Shown here piece by piece: positions 1 through 6,190 of a stretch of 10,724 nucleotides of DNA. A program made the position numbers and the translations under genes. Position 1 is the stretch's first letter, and each line of letters opens with the position of its first letter. The DNA comes from Baffinella frigidus (lineage: Eukaryota; Cryptophyceae; Cryptomonadales; Baffinellaceae), in NCBI GenBank assembly GCA_026770585.1, contig MU647460.1, forward strand, positions 102,952 through 113,675. The letters run 5' to 3'. Under the pieces are notes generated by a model, which saw nothing but the letters and a program-made list of their open reading frames with translations, ran no database searches and was not told where the DNA came from.

Positions 1-412
1 GTTGGGGGGTTAGGGTTTAGGGTGTGGGGTTTAGGGTTTAGGGTTTGGGGTTTAGGGTGTGGGGTGTGGGGTGTGGGGTGTGGGGTTTGGGGTTTAGGGT
101 TTCAGGTTTAGGGTTCAGGGTTTAGGGTCTGGGGTGTGGGGTGTGGGGTGTGGGGCTGGGGGGTTGGTGGTTGGTGGTTGGTGGTTGGTGGTTGGTGGTT
201 GGGGGTTGGGGTTTGGGGATTGGGGTTTGGGAGTTGGGGTTTAGGGTGTAGGGTTTAGGGTTCAAGGTTTAGGGATTACGGATTACGGATTAGGGTTCAG
301 GCTTTATCGTTTCAGTGTTTGGGGTTTAGGGTTTAGGGGGCAGGGTTTAGGGTTTGGGGTTTAGGGTTCAGGGTTTAGGGTTTAGGGTTTGGGGTCTAGG
401 GTTTAGGGTTTA
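1..412 (+). repeat. Degenerate telomere-like array, G-rich strand on +
   Basis: GGGTTTA heptamers dominate, with homogeneous runs of variant heptamers: GGGGTGT near 57-87 and 130-153, and GGTTGGT near 171-204. The spacing stays close to 7 bp across variants, so these look like mutated telomere units that were re-amplified. The interior segment at about 274-320 (GATTACGGATTACGGATTAG, then GCTTTATCG...) is not telomeric and recurs elsewhere in the window. The G-rich strand reads left to right, so this array would cap DNA lying to its left; here it is interstitial. G-quadruplex formation is possible but was not tested. Confidence 0.93.
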
Positions 413-470
413 CAAAATACAAAAATATCTTCGAGCCCAAATTGAACTGGGACAGAGCTAGGACCTGTCA

Positions 471-1040
471 AATCCCCTATCAGACCTTTGGCAATTTCAT
501 ACGGCACAGCTGAAATTAGCTATGAATTCATAGCTAAATTTATCTATGCCTATGAACACTTGACGTGTGGTAGGACCTGTCGGAGGTCACGGTCGATGCT
601 CGCGGAGTCCATGTCGCTCACGGGGAGTGCAAAGTCCCCTATCAGACCTTTGGTAATTTCATACGGCATAGCTAAATTTAGCTATGAATTCATAGCTAAA
701 TTTATCAATTCATAGATATATTTATCTATGAACAGTAGATCTATCAATTCTTAGCAAAATTGTTGATTTATCAATTCTTAGCTAAATTTATCTATGCCTA
801 TGAGTAGCTGACGGTTGTCCAGACCTGTCGGAAGTCGCGGTCGATGCTTGCGGAGTCCATGTCGCTCACCTAACAAAAGTCCCAAAATCCCCTATCAAAC
901 CTTTGGTAATTCCATACGGCACAGCTGAAATTAGCTATGAATTCATAGCTAAATTTATCTATGCCTATGAACAGTTGACGTTTGTCCAGACCTGTCGGAA
1001 GTCGCGGTCGATGCTCGCGGAGTCCATGTCACTCACGGGG
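471..1040 (+). repeat. Three-copy tandem repeat with a palindromic core
   Basis: Three units start with the shared TCCCCTATCA and ACCTTTGG at about 471, 633 and 886. All end in GGAGTCCATGTCRCTCAC after a shared block (RGACCTGTCGGARGTC, then CGGTCGATGC). The second unit is about 250 bp against about 160 for the others. Its extra length is an AT-rich expansion at 705-800 made of more TAGCTAAATTTATC fragments. Every unit holds a palindrome centred on GAATTC: 22 bp at 516-537, 32 bp at 673-704 and 22 bp at 931-952. Short ORFs reading ISYGTAEISYEFIAKF come from the repeat and are not evidence of a gene. Confidence 0.9.
673..704. repeat. 32-bp perfect palindrome
   Basis: TAAATTTAGCTATGAA is followed directly by its exact reverse complement, with no spacer. 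In the flanking tandem copies the same palindrome is perfect for only 22 bp, because the left arm carries an altered base (GAAATTAGC rather than AAATTTAGC). Confidence 0.92.
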
Positions 1041-1083
1041 AGCGCCCGCGGCATTGTCCTGCCCAGTCGGGTTTTCATTTTAC

Positions 1084-1222
1084 TATCCTAGGATTTTGGC
1101 CTACGGTAGGAGGTCCTAGGCAATACCGTAGGCGAAACAACCTTCATTTTCGGGCGTTTTACGACTAACGTCACGGGTACAGGGTAGTTAGCATACGGTA
1201 TTGCACTGCTGGTCCTAGGACC
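1084..1222 (+). repeat. Degraded CCTACGGTAGG/CCTAGG foldback, two half copies
   Basis: 1091-1155 matches the centre and right arm of the palindrome at 4259-4428 (GGCCTACGGTAGGAGG, TCCTAGGCAAT, CCGTAGGC, then CATTTTCNGGC). 1180-1222 matches its left arm (GGGTAGTTAG, ACGGTATTGC, TCCTAGGA). The halves are in the wrong order for one intact element, so this is a rearranged or composite remnant. GCCTACGGTA at 1099-1108 pairs with TACCGTAGGC at 1124-1133. Confidence 0.75.
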
Positions 1223-1504
1223 CCTACACGGGACACGGTCCTTACGGGGAACGCCCGCGGCATCGTCCTGCCCACGCCAGGCCATCACTGAGAATGTCAG
1301 AACGCAACGTTTCATGTCTGGGGATGACAGACCGCAACGTTTCATTCCGTGGTACTAAATGGTACGTAGCCACCATGACTCCTACACGGGACACGGTCGT
1401 TACGGGGAACGCCCGCAGCATCGTCCTGCCCACGCCAGGCCGTTACTGGGAATGTCAGAACGCAACGTTTCGTTTCGTGGTACTGAATGGTACGTAGCCA
1501 CCAT
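1223..1504 (+). repeat. Two-copy direct repeat of about 125-155 bp
   Basis: Copy 1 (1223-1377) and copy 2 (1381-1504) share CCTACACGGGACACGGTC, ACGGGGAACGCCCGC, CATCGTCCTGCCCACGCCAG and end in GGTACGTAGCCACCAT. Copy 1 is longer by an internal duplication of about 30 bp (GTCAGAACGCAACGTTTC, then GACAGACCGCAACGTTTC). A related fragment, GGGGAGCGCCCGCGGCATTG, at 1037-1056 ends the preceding tandem array, so the two repeat families are chained. Short ORFs run through on both strands, but they follow the repeat and lack coding features. Confidence 0.88.
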
Positions 1505-2004
1505 CGATTTCGCAGCTACTCGTCCTTTCCACGTCCGATCCGAATACAAAATTAACCTTGACTCCGCAGTCAAGGTCGCTCACCCACTTGGCAGCGGCCG
1601 AGTTCCTTTCCCCCCGGATATCCGGGGGAAACGCAGTTAGAATTCCAGGGCAATGGATAAGATTCTAGTACAAATTGTTTAGATGGACTGTATCCGTGAA
1701 GCCCCCGGTGACTGCTAAGTGGCTAAGGTTACGAGTCCCCGCCCGTTCCTAAGTCATTTTCGTAGGCCTTTTGCCTGGGGAGCTCTCCTAAAGTGGCCAT
1801 TTAGGTACTGCTAAGTGGCAGCGCCCTCCTTTTGAATGCCGGGCGTTGAATGCGTTGGCCTCACCCGCCAGGTCAAATTTTGGAAGAAAAGCCCGTTTTC
1901 GGGCTATTCTGCAAAGGTGTCAACTTATGATTGCTCCTGGTCACGTCTAAAGTAGAGGAGAAGATAGGTGCGTTCTCTACCCCTGGTCCCAGAAATGAAT
2001 TTGT
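1505..2004. other. Gene-free stretch with small hairpins
   Basis: No supported gene. Visible structures are a perfect 8-bp stem with a CCGC loop at 1556-1575 (CCTTGACT/AGTCAAGG), an 18-bp perfect palindrome at 1611-1628 (CCCCCGGAT and its complement), and a direct repeat ACTGCTAAGTGGC at 1711-1723 and 1807-1819. The rest looks like unique, decayed sequence. Confidence 0.7.
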
Positions 2005-2192
2005 TAGAGCCATTCCGGTAGAACTTGTCGCGATTTCGATTTCGAGATTTCAAGATTTCAGACTTCAAAAAGGTTTTAAAGGGCGTAAAACGTTTTAAAA
2101 CACACCGTTTCAAATCTCATGGTACAAATGAAGTCTCGAAGTCTCGAAGTCTCGAAATCGAAAACGCGACAAGTCCTACCGGAATAGCTCTA
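2005..2192. repeat. Foldback element, arms 2005-2047 and 2150-2192
   Basis: The 43-bp arms pair with three mismatches; the outer ends are TAGAGC and GCTCTA. The pairing continues inward less perfectly to about 2067 and 2131, where the arms become simple CTTCGAGA-type repeats (AAGTCTCGAAGTCTCGAAGT on the right). The centre carries a smaller AT-rich self-complementary core around 2074-2101 (GTTTTAAA ... TTTTAAAAC). I see no transposase. Its length and structure fit a non-autonomous foldback/MITE or a locally formed palindrome. No clear target-site duplication is visible. Confidence 0.85.
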
Positions 2193-2504
2193 AAAGGATT
2201 AAGAGGAAACCTCAACTACAATCATTTAAGAAGATCAGTGAAGTTAGAGCCTTTGCAGAATTGCGCCTCTTGGTACTATTTAAAATCCTTGTCACGTCTA
2301 TAAGTCCCTTTCAAAACCGGAAAATCGGAAAACCGCACGTCCAAAACGGACAACAATTACCGCAAACGCTCTACTATAATCATTTAAGAAAACGAGGAAT
2401 TATCCGTATCCTCGTAAGTGTGAATAGTTACGCTGAACCCTGCAGGGGGCGTCGCGCCGTGGCCTTGGTGCCTTCCACCTTTCTCCCTCTCTCTCTCTCT
2501 CTCT
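2193..2504. other. Gene-free stretch ending in a CT microsatellite
   Basis: No supported gene. ATCATTTAAGAA recurs at about 2220 and 2378. A 7-bp stem, ACGAGGA/TCCTCGT, lies near 2392-2416. A (CT)n run lies at 2487-2505, immediately before a foldback terminal sequence. The ORFs here are short and lack a recognisable domain. Confidence 0.6.
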
Positions 2505-2538
2505 CCAACCCTCACGGAAAGACCAAATCGTCGAATCG
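2505..2538 (+). repeat. Solo terminal repeat of the 4700-4849 element
   Basis: CCAACCCTCACGG, then GACCAAATCGTCGAAT, matches both arms of the inverted-repeat element at 4700-4849, most closely its right arm read in reverse. No partner arm lies nearby, so this is a solo end or a truncated copy. Confidence 0.75.
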
Positions 2539-2550
2539 CAAGGGTGGGTG

Positions 2551-2757
2551 CCACTCGAGGCTAGAAGTGTGACTATTTTAAAACAGTCATTCTTTTACAA
2601 GTGAAGAAAAACATTGTGTAGTAATTTTCACACAAATTGGGGCATTTGGTCACATATCTCAAGTTATAACTTGAGATACGTGACCAAACATGCCCGTGAC
2701 TGGTACTAAATTTAACAACCCCACATTTAAAATACTCCCTCTTCTAGCCTCGAGTGG
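2551..2757 (+). mobile_element. MITE copy A with 17-bp perfect terminal inverted repeats
   Basis: The 207-bp element begins CCACTCGAGGCTAGAAG and ends in its exact reverse complement. Its centre holds a 44-bp hairpin at 2645-2688 (21 of 22 pairs), whose inner 24 bp at 2655-2678 are perfectly palindromic. Relative to copy B, in the opposite orientation at 3991-4155, it has about 44 extra bp at about 2602-2645. That extra sequence includes TGTGTAGTAATTTTCA, which recurs inverted at about 3729-3744. It has no coding capacity, as expected of a non-autonomous element. The flanks share only TG, so the target-site duplication is unresolved and I do not assign a superfamily. Confidence 0.9.
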
Positions 2758-2796
2758 TGAGGCGGGCTCGTGGTGATGGTCGTCAGGCGCAGGCTC

Positions 2797-2859
2797 ATAC
2801 GCCCTACCGTAGGGCCCTAGGACCTGCCTAGGACCTCTCGGGGGTCGAATTCGACCCCG
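2797..2859 (+). repeat. CCTACCGTAGG/CCTAGG module with 18-bp palindrome
   Basis: 2797-2836 matches the reverse complement of about 9259-9298 at about 38 of 40 positions (TACGCCCTACCGTAGGGCCC, TAGGACC, GCCTAGGACCT). Directly after it lies the perfect palindrome at 2841-2858 (GGGGTCGAA and its complement). In the 9.2-kb copy a related but different palindrome occupies the same place. Confidence 0.85.
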
Positions 2860-2880
2860 TGGCCTCTCAACAGATACACC

Positions 2881-2906
2881 ATACTCCCTCTTCTAGCCTC
2901 GAGTGG
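2881..2906 (+). repeat. Terminal fragment of the CCACTCGAGG MITE
   Basis: ATACTCCCTC, then TTCTAGCCTCGAGTGG, equals the last 26 bp of copy A, with no other element sequence upstream. It is a truncated copy or an internal-deletion relic. Confidence 0.85.
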
Positions 2907-2914
2907 TGGGGGCG

Positions 2915-2972
2915 AAGCCCTCAGGGGAGTTCTGCTAGGGGCAACCGTTTCGGGTTGAGGGGTTCAAGGTTT
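2915..2972 (+). repeat. 58-bp dispersed direct repeat, copy 1
   Basis: AAGCCCTCAG, TTCTGCT and CCGTTTCG, ending GGGGTTCAAGGTTT, match 3163-3220 at 51-52 of 58 positions. The 3' end is telomere-like, and it is joined directly to a truncated MITE. Confidence 0.88.
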
Positions 2973-3042
2973 GCATGCCCGTGACTGGTACTAAATTTAA
3001 CAACCCCATATTTAAAATACCCCCTCTTCCAGCCTCGAGTGG
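2973..3042 (+). repeat. Right-half fragment of the CCACTCGAGG MITE
   Basis: GCATGCCCGTGACTGGTACT through AGCCTCGAGTGG matches the 3' third of copy A with few changes (CTTCCAGCC for CTTCTAGCC). It starts just inside where the central hairpin of A ends, so the break lies at or next to the hairpin. Confidence 0.9.
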
Positions 3043-3162
3043 ACAAGAGGGTCCCAGGGCGGTGTGCTTTCTTGTTTTTGAGGTACTCCCGTACCGCTAG
3101 ACAGACCACATGTAACATCTAGCTCTGTCTCACGCGGGCTAACCGGCTATTTCTAAGTTGAC
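3043..3162. other. Short unique stretch, no gene
   Basis: Nothing coding is recognisable. A 7-bp inverted repeat, AGACAGA/TCTGTCT, spans about 3098-3130. Confidence 0.5.
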
Positions 3163-3220
3163 AAGCCCTCAGCGGAATTCTGCTGGGGGCAGCCGTTTCG
3201 AGTTTAGGGGTTCAAGGTTT
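3163..3220 (+). repeat. 58-bp dispersed direct repeat, copy 2
   Basis: Second copy of 2915-2972. Here it runs straight into a telomere-like array, which shows that the unit is a subtelomeric boundary sequence. Confidence 0.88.
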
Positions 3221-3330
3221 AGGCTTGAGGGTTAAGGGTCAAGGGTTAAGGGTTTGGGGGTTGGGGTTAAGGGTTAAGGGTTAAGGGTTTAGGGTGTGGG
3301 GTTTAGGGTTAAGGTTTAGGGGTTCAGCAA
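3205..3330 (+). repeat. Telomere-like array, TTAAGGG variant
   Basis: GGGTTAA heptamers are the commonest unit (GGGTTAAGGGTTAAGGG), mixed with GGGTTTA, GGGGTTT and GGGGTGT. The G-rich strand is on +. This array has a different dominant variant from those at 1-412 and 8696-9172. Confidence 0.9.
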
Positions 3331-3353
3331 AACGAAGAGCCCTGGTCCAGAAT

Positions 3354-3389
3354 TCCATTCCCGGATTCTTGCAAGGATCCGGGAATGGA
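3354..3389. repeat. 36-bp hairpin followed by a T tract
   Basis: TCCATTCCCGGAT pairs perfectly with ATCCGGGAATGGA around an inner palindrome CTTGCAAG; only the T/G pair at 3367/3376 is mispaired. Eight Ts follow (3391-3398). It resembles a bacterial intrinsic terminator in shape, but in this eukaryotic repeat context it is better read as a small foldback. Confidence 0.85.
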
Positions 3390-3403
3390 TTTTTTTTACG
3401 ATT

Positions 3404-3500
3404 TTGGCGTAGGACCCTACGGTAGGAGGCCCTAGGGACCTGAGAATTGCTGACGGGGAGATTCAATGAGATCTCATTGATTCAGCTGAAAATTACTACA
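3404..3500 (+). repeat. CCTACGGTAGG module remnant plus palindrome
   Basis: GCGTAGGACCCTACGGTAGG and AGGCCCTAGGGACC at about 3406-3440 belong to the recurring CCTACGGTAGG/CCTAGG family. An 18-bp perfect palindrome, TCAATGAGATCTCATTGA, lies at 3463-3480. CTGAAAATTACTACA at 3486-3500 is repeated exactly at 3728-3742 inside the next foldback. Confidence 0.75.
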
Positions 3501-3605
3501 GTGTCCGACCCAGTTATAAGCGGCTACGGGTTGCTAGTCCAGGTGACGGGTCAACGGGACCAGGGTCTGGTTCTGTCTCAGTTTATTCGGGCTCTCCAAT
3601 TTGGT

Positions 3606-3798
3606 GAGCCGGCCACACGAGGCTACCCAGGCGAACAGAATAAAAGGGACTTTAAAACTTTTGTGGGGAAATGGTCACATGTCGCGCCGCTGAGCGGCGC
3701 GACTTGTGTAAAGTCGCTGCTTTTCATCTGAAAATTACTACACACGTTTACAATCGACATTTATTCTGTTCGCATAGGTAGCTTCGTGTGGGGAGCTC
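3606..3798. repeat. Foldback element with GC-rich central hairpin
   Basis: The arms at 3606-3644 and 3760-3798 pair with few mismatches. The core 32 bp (3613-3644 with 3760-3791) has about three mismatches and includes GCGAACAGAATAAA and its complement. At 3681-3703 a perfect 10-bp stem GTCGCGCCGC/GCGGCGCGAC closes a TGA loop. No coding region is recognisable. The element is 193 bp. Confidence 0.87.
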
Positions 3799-3819
3799 TT
3801 TCCCGCTGCAATGTCGACG

Positions 3820-3971
3820 AACTCCATCTCGAAAGATAACTGAATCAGTTCCCTAATTAGCGTTTGAATTTAATTAGGAGGCCTAATTAAATGTACCATG
3901 CCCTAACTGATTTCTTCTATTGAACCCCCTATCGAAAAGGAACTGATTCAGTTATCTTCCGAGATGAAGTT
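3820..3971. repeat. Foldback element, 33-bp arms
   Basis: AACTCCATCTCGAAAGATAA to CC (3820-3852) pairs with 3939-3971 at 31 of 33 positions. An inner perfect 10-bp stem TTTAATTAGG/CCTAATTAAA with an AGG loop lies at 3869-3891. At 152 bp it starts 21 bp after the preceding foldback and ends 19 bp before the next MITE. Confidence 0.9.
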
Positions 3972-3990
3972 TGTACCGCACACCCAGCAT

Positions 3991-4155
3991 CCACTCGAGG
4001 CTAGAAAGGGACTCATTTTAAATGTGGGGTTGTTGAATTTAGTACCGTCACGGGCATGCGTGGTCACGTATCGGGCGGAATTCCACCCGATACGTGACCA
4101 AACGCCTGTAAACGAATCCCTGTTTTAAAATAGTCACACTTCTAGCCTCGAGTGG
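3991..4155 (-). mobile_element. MITE copy B, inverted relative to copy A
   Basis: The 165-bp element has CCACTCGAGGCTAGAA ends in inverted orientation (16 bp perfect). Read on the minus strand it aligns with copy A along its length, including GTGTGACTATTTTAAAACAG and AACAACCCCACATTTAAAAT. The central hairpin at 4061-4100 has 19 of 20 pairs. It shares the TGGTCACGTATC outer stem with copy A but has an unrelated inner stem. It lacks A's 44-bp insertion and probably represents the more basic form. Confidence 0.9.
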
Positions 4156-4231
4156 TTGACTTGAGAATAGTTTTGACAATGAAGCAGAGTGAGGCAGAGC
4201 TGGAGCATTCAGCGAGCCACCAGCCACGGGA

Positions 4232-4513
4232 AGTGAACCAAATCGAGTGATCGCACAAGTTCATAGGCTAACGGCCTGAAAATGGGGTAGTTAGGCCTAC
4301 GGCATTGCCTAGGACCTCCTACCGTAGGCCGAGACTTTTTGGTCCTAGGATCCCTCGGCCTACGGTAGGAGGTCCTAGGCAATGCCGTAGGCCTAACTAC
4401 CCCATTTTCAGGCCGTTACCCTATGAACGTTGATTTCCCCTGGGCGGTCAACCCGCAGGGTCTACCCCTTGGTGAAATTGCCCACAGGTCTCAATATCGC
4501 GATTTGGTTCACT
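4232..4513. repeat. Nested inverted-repeat element with near-perfect palindrome (E1)
   Basis: The outer ends are AGTGAACCAAATCG (4232-4245) and its exact complement at 4500-4513. Nested within is a palindrome with 65-bp perfect arms (4269-4333 and 4354-4418) around a 20-bp spacer containing TCCTAGGA. The arms extend to 75 bp (4259-4333 and 4354-4428) with one mismatch. They contain GGGTAGTTAGGCCTACGGCA, TAGGACCTCC and TACCGTAGGC. The perfect arms suggest recent formation or active arm correction. No ORF of note. Confidence 0.93.
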
Positions 4514-4528
4514 ATAATGGTCAAACGA

Positions 4529-4665
4529 CCCGAAATTAGGGTAGTTTAGCCTACGGGTTGCCTACCGTAGGCTGAGTGGCTCCTAGGACCAAAACAACAA
4601 GTAGTTCTAGGAGCCCTACGGCCTACGGTAGGCAATTCCGTAGGCTAAACTACCCTAATTCCGGG
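4529..4665. repeat. Related palindrome E2, shorter sister of E1
   Basis: The arms at 4529-4572 and 4621-4665 pair almost fully. The shared sequence with E1 includes GGGTAGTTTAGCCTACGG and TTGCCTACCGTAGGC. A second stem, GGCTCCTAG (4578-4586) with CTAGGAGCC (4607-4615), lies in the loop. Compared with E1, a 10-bp block is missing from both arms and several substitutions are matched on the two sides. Confidence 0.92.
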
Positions 4666-4699
4666 AAAATTTTCCTATGAACTTCTAGTGGCTGGTCGA

Positions 4700-4849
4700 C
4701 CACTAACCCTCACGGTGGGATCAAATCGACGATTTTCGATTTCCCAATTCCTATGGAAAATGGCTCCACCTCAGGCAAATTCGCCTGGCTGCCCGGGTAA
4801 ATCTGAGATGTTACAATCGACGATTTGGTCCCTCCGTGAAGGTTGGTGG
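4700..4849. repeat. Inverted-repeat element with CCAACCYTCACGG ends
   Basis: The 35-bp terminal repeats at 4700-4734 and 4815-4849 pair with five mismatches (CACGG, GGGA, CAAATCG, CGATT shared). The same end sequence occurs alone at 2505-2538. The interior holds a weaker quasi-palindrome, CAGGCAAATTCGCCTG, near 4773-4788. The right end borders the GC-rich island. Confidence 0.85.
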
Positions 4850-5345
4850 GAGGGGAGTTTGTTCGCACATGCGGTCGTCGTCATCCCCCTCCTCATCCGA
4901 CATGAAAATCGTGCTCACGAACCCAGACAGCTCAGACGTCACACTCTCCTGCCCTGGCGGGCCCCCTCTTCCTCCCTGCCAGGCGCCCCAGCCCCCGCGC
5001 AGCCTCGCCAATCCCCCCTGCTGGGGATCCAGCGCCCGGAATGATGGAAGGTGCGAGCCGCGGTGGAAATTCGCGTTGGGGGAAGGCCTTGAGCTTGCCG
5101 ATCCTTGGGATGGCCAGTCGAACGTGGCGACCAGCAGGAGAAGGCTGAGGTGGAGCGCAGCGCTGCGGTTTGGGGCGCGCAGATTCCGCGGGATCCTAGG
5201 CAGTCCTGTACCGCCAGCAGGACTGGCATCCTCGGCGACGCGCCCGGCACGGACAGCCTCCTCATCTGCAGTGGAATGGGGCGCGTGCGCCCGCCGCGGC
5301 CGTACGCTCGCGCCCAAGACCATGAGGAGAGGTGGCCCTGAGGTG
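4850..5345. other. GC-rich island, open on both strands; no gene assigned
   Basis: Base composition rises sharply, with many CpGs. Open frames run on + (4836-5474, 212 codons) and on - (5323-4811, 170 codons; 5430-4939, 163 codons). Neither gives a recognisable domain. The + frame is rich in Arg, Pro and Ser (e.g. RRRLRW, PPLPPCQAPQPP). The longer - frame is rich in Gly, Arg and Pro and ends with the acidic stretch MSDEEGDDDDR. Overlapping long frames on both strands are expected from high GC alone. It could be a fragment of a gene (an exon) or a CpG-rich promoter, but I cannot choose a strand. Confidence 0.4.
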
Positions 5346-5461
5346 GTGGTGAGGAGCGTCTGGTGGATCCTGACGCAAAAACCCTCAGGTGGTGTGGCCC
5401 TGAGGTGGTGTGGAAAAATCGGAATCCCAAGGATTTTTGACCATCAATTTGACCATCAAAG
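5332..5461 (+). repeat. Short direct repeats at the edge of the GC island
   Basis: GTGGCCCTGAGGTGGTG occurs at 5332-5348 and 5394-5410, with a related CCCTCAGGTGGTGTGG between them at 5382-5397. TTTGACCATCAA is nearly duplicated in tandem around 5437-5460. Composition falls from GC-rich to AT-rich here. Confidence 0.7.
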
Positions 5462-5603
5462 AAACTTTTTGTAAAGCAACTCTCTATCGATACGGACCTA
5501 AAGGAACTTTCTCTGCAGTCCTTTCTACGGAAGGGCGTGTCGTTGGCATATGTTGGGCGAAATTAAAACCTCAAGGACCTAAACCTAAAGGACCTAAAGG
5601 GGG
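5462..5603 (+). repeat. Dispersed module alpha with GGACCTAAA tail, copy 1
   Basis: The order is TTTTTGTAAAGCAA, CTCTGCAGTCCTTTCTACGG, GTGTCGTTGGCATATGTTGG, AAATTAAAACC, then 9-bp GGACCTAAA units. The same order recurs at 5977-6060 and 6108-6190, and inverted at 9799-9914. The 9-bp unit translates as Lys-Gly-Pro or Lys-Asp-Leu tripeptides on +, giving collagen-like ORFs that are artefacts of the repeat. Confidence 0.85.
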
Positions 5604-5778
5604 AACCCCTTACACATCCACCTCTCTCACTCTCTCGCTCGCTGACTTCCGTACATTGGGGGAAACCTCTACATGCGTTTGGTTTGACATCTGAGGTATC
5701 CGTGGTTGGAGCTCTTTTGAGCTTAACGATGGGATACCACGGGCCTTCAGCCGACTTGTTTTGTCCTGGTGTGTGTGT
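5604..5778. other. Low-information stretch between modules
   Basis: CT-rich tract around 5622-5642 and a short TG run at 5769-5778. GGTATCC at about 5694 and GGATACC at about 5733 can pair. It is not a tRNA. No gene supported. Confidence 0.5.
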
Positions 5779-5965
5779 GAGCATGGGAACCAGCTGGTAT
5801 ACCTTCACATGCCCGATGAGGATGCCCTTTAGCCGGTTTCTGCCGCGATCCTTCTGCACCGGGGGGCCTGAATGTGATCCGAAAAGAAGCATGGCCTTTC
5901 TGCAGGATAAGTTCCGGTGTCCGCCTATGGTGGGAGCTCGAAGAACCTAAAGGACCTAAAGGACG
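5779..5965 (+). repeat. Dispersed module beta, longest forward copy
   Basis: The order is GGAACCAGCTGGTATACC, GCCCTTTAGCCGGTTTCTGC, CGATCC, GATCCGAAAAGAAGCATGGC, TTCCGGTGTCCGCCTATGG, GGGAGCTCGAAGAACCTAAA and 9-bp GGACCTAAA units. Inverted copies lie at 7916-8099 and 10002-10128. Partial forward copies lie at 6185-6317 and 6355-6505. Confidence 0.88.
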
Positions 5966-6190
5966 GCGTGGCAATAAGTGTCGTTGGCATATGTTGGGAG
6001 AAATTAAAACCTAAAGGACCTGAAAGATTTAGCTTAAAGGACCTAAAGGACCTAAAGCTCTCCAGTGCAGAGGACTGGACAGCTAAACGCGATCCGAAAG
6101 CAAAAATGCTTTCTCTGCAGTCCTTTCTACGGAACGGCGTGTCGTTGGGCTATGTTGGGAGAACTTAAAACCTAAAGGACCTAAAGGGCC
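5966..6190 (+). repeat. Two further module alpha copies
   Basis: GTGTCGTTGG begins at about 5978 and 6138, each followed by TATGTTGGGAGAA, TTAAAACC and GGACCTAAA runs. CTCTGCAGTCCTTTCTACGG precedes the second (about 6113-6132), as it does at 5512-5531. The block between 6040 and 6060 is almost pure 9-bp repeat. Confidence 0.85.

Noticed and set aside
1-412. A true chromosome end at the left edge
   Set aside because: The G-rich strand points into the window and the array is degenerate, so it cannot be the terminal telomere of the DNA to its right.
488-1091. ORFs of 75 and 62 codons sharing ISYGTAEISYEFIAKF
   Set aside because: They are readings of the tandem palindromic repeat. Their similarity reflects the DNA repeat, and the shared peptide covers the palindrome itself.
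3354-3398. Hairpin plus T tract resembling a rho-independent terminator
   Set aside because: The surrounding sequence is eukaryotic repeat DNA with TTTAGGG arrays and no bacterial-type gene upstream. The structure fits the other local foldbacks.
4811-5323. Calling the 170-codon minus-strand frame as a gene
   Set aside because: An equally long frame overlaps it on the other strand, no domain is recognisable, and its end runs into the foldback arm at 4815-4849.
5694-5740. tRNA-like hairpin (GGTATCC ... GGATACC)
   Set aside because: Only about 46 nt between the paired ends, with no cloverleaf, D-loop or T-loop consensus.
5410-6168. Collagen-like or Lys-Asp-Leu repeat proteins
   Set aside because: KGPKGP and KDLKDL come from translating the 9-bp GGACCTAAA repeat, and the frames break between modules.
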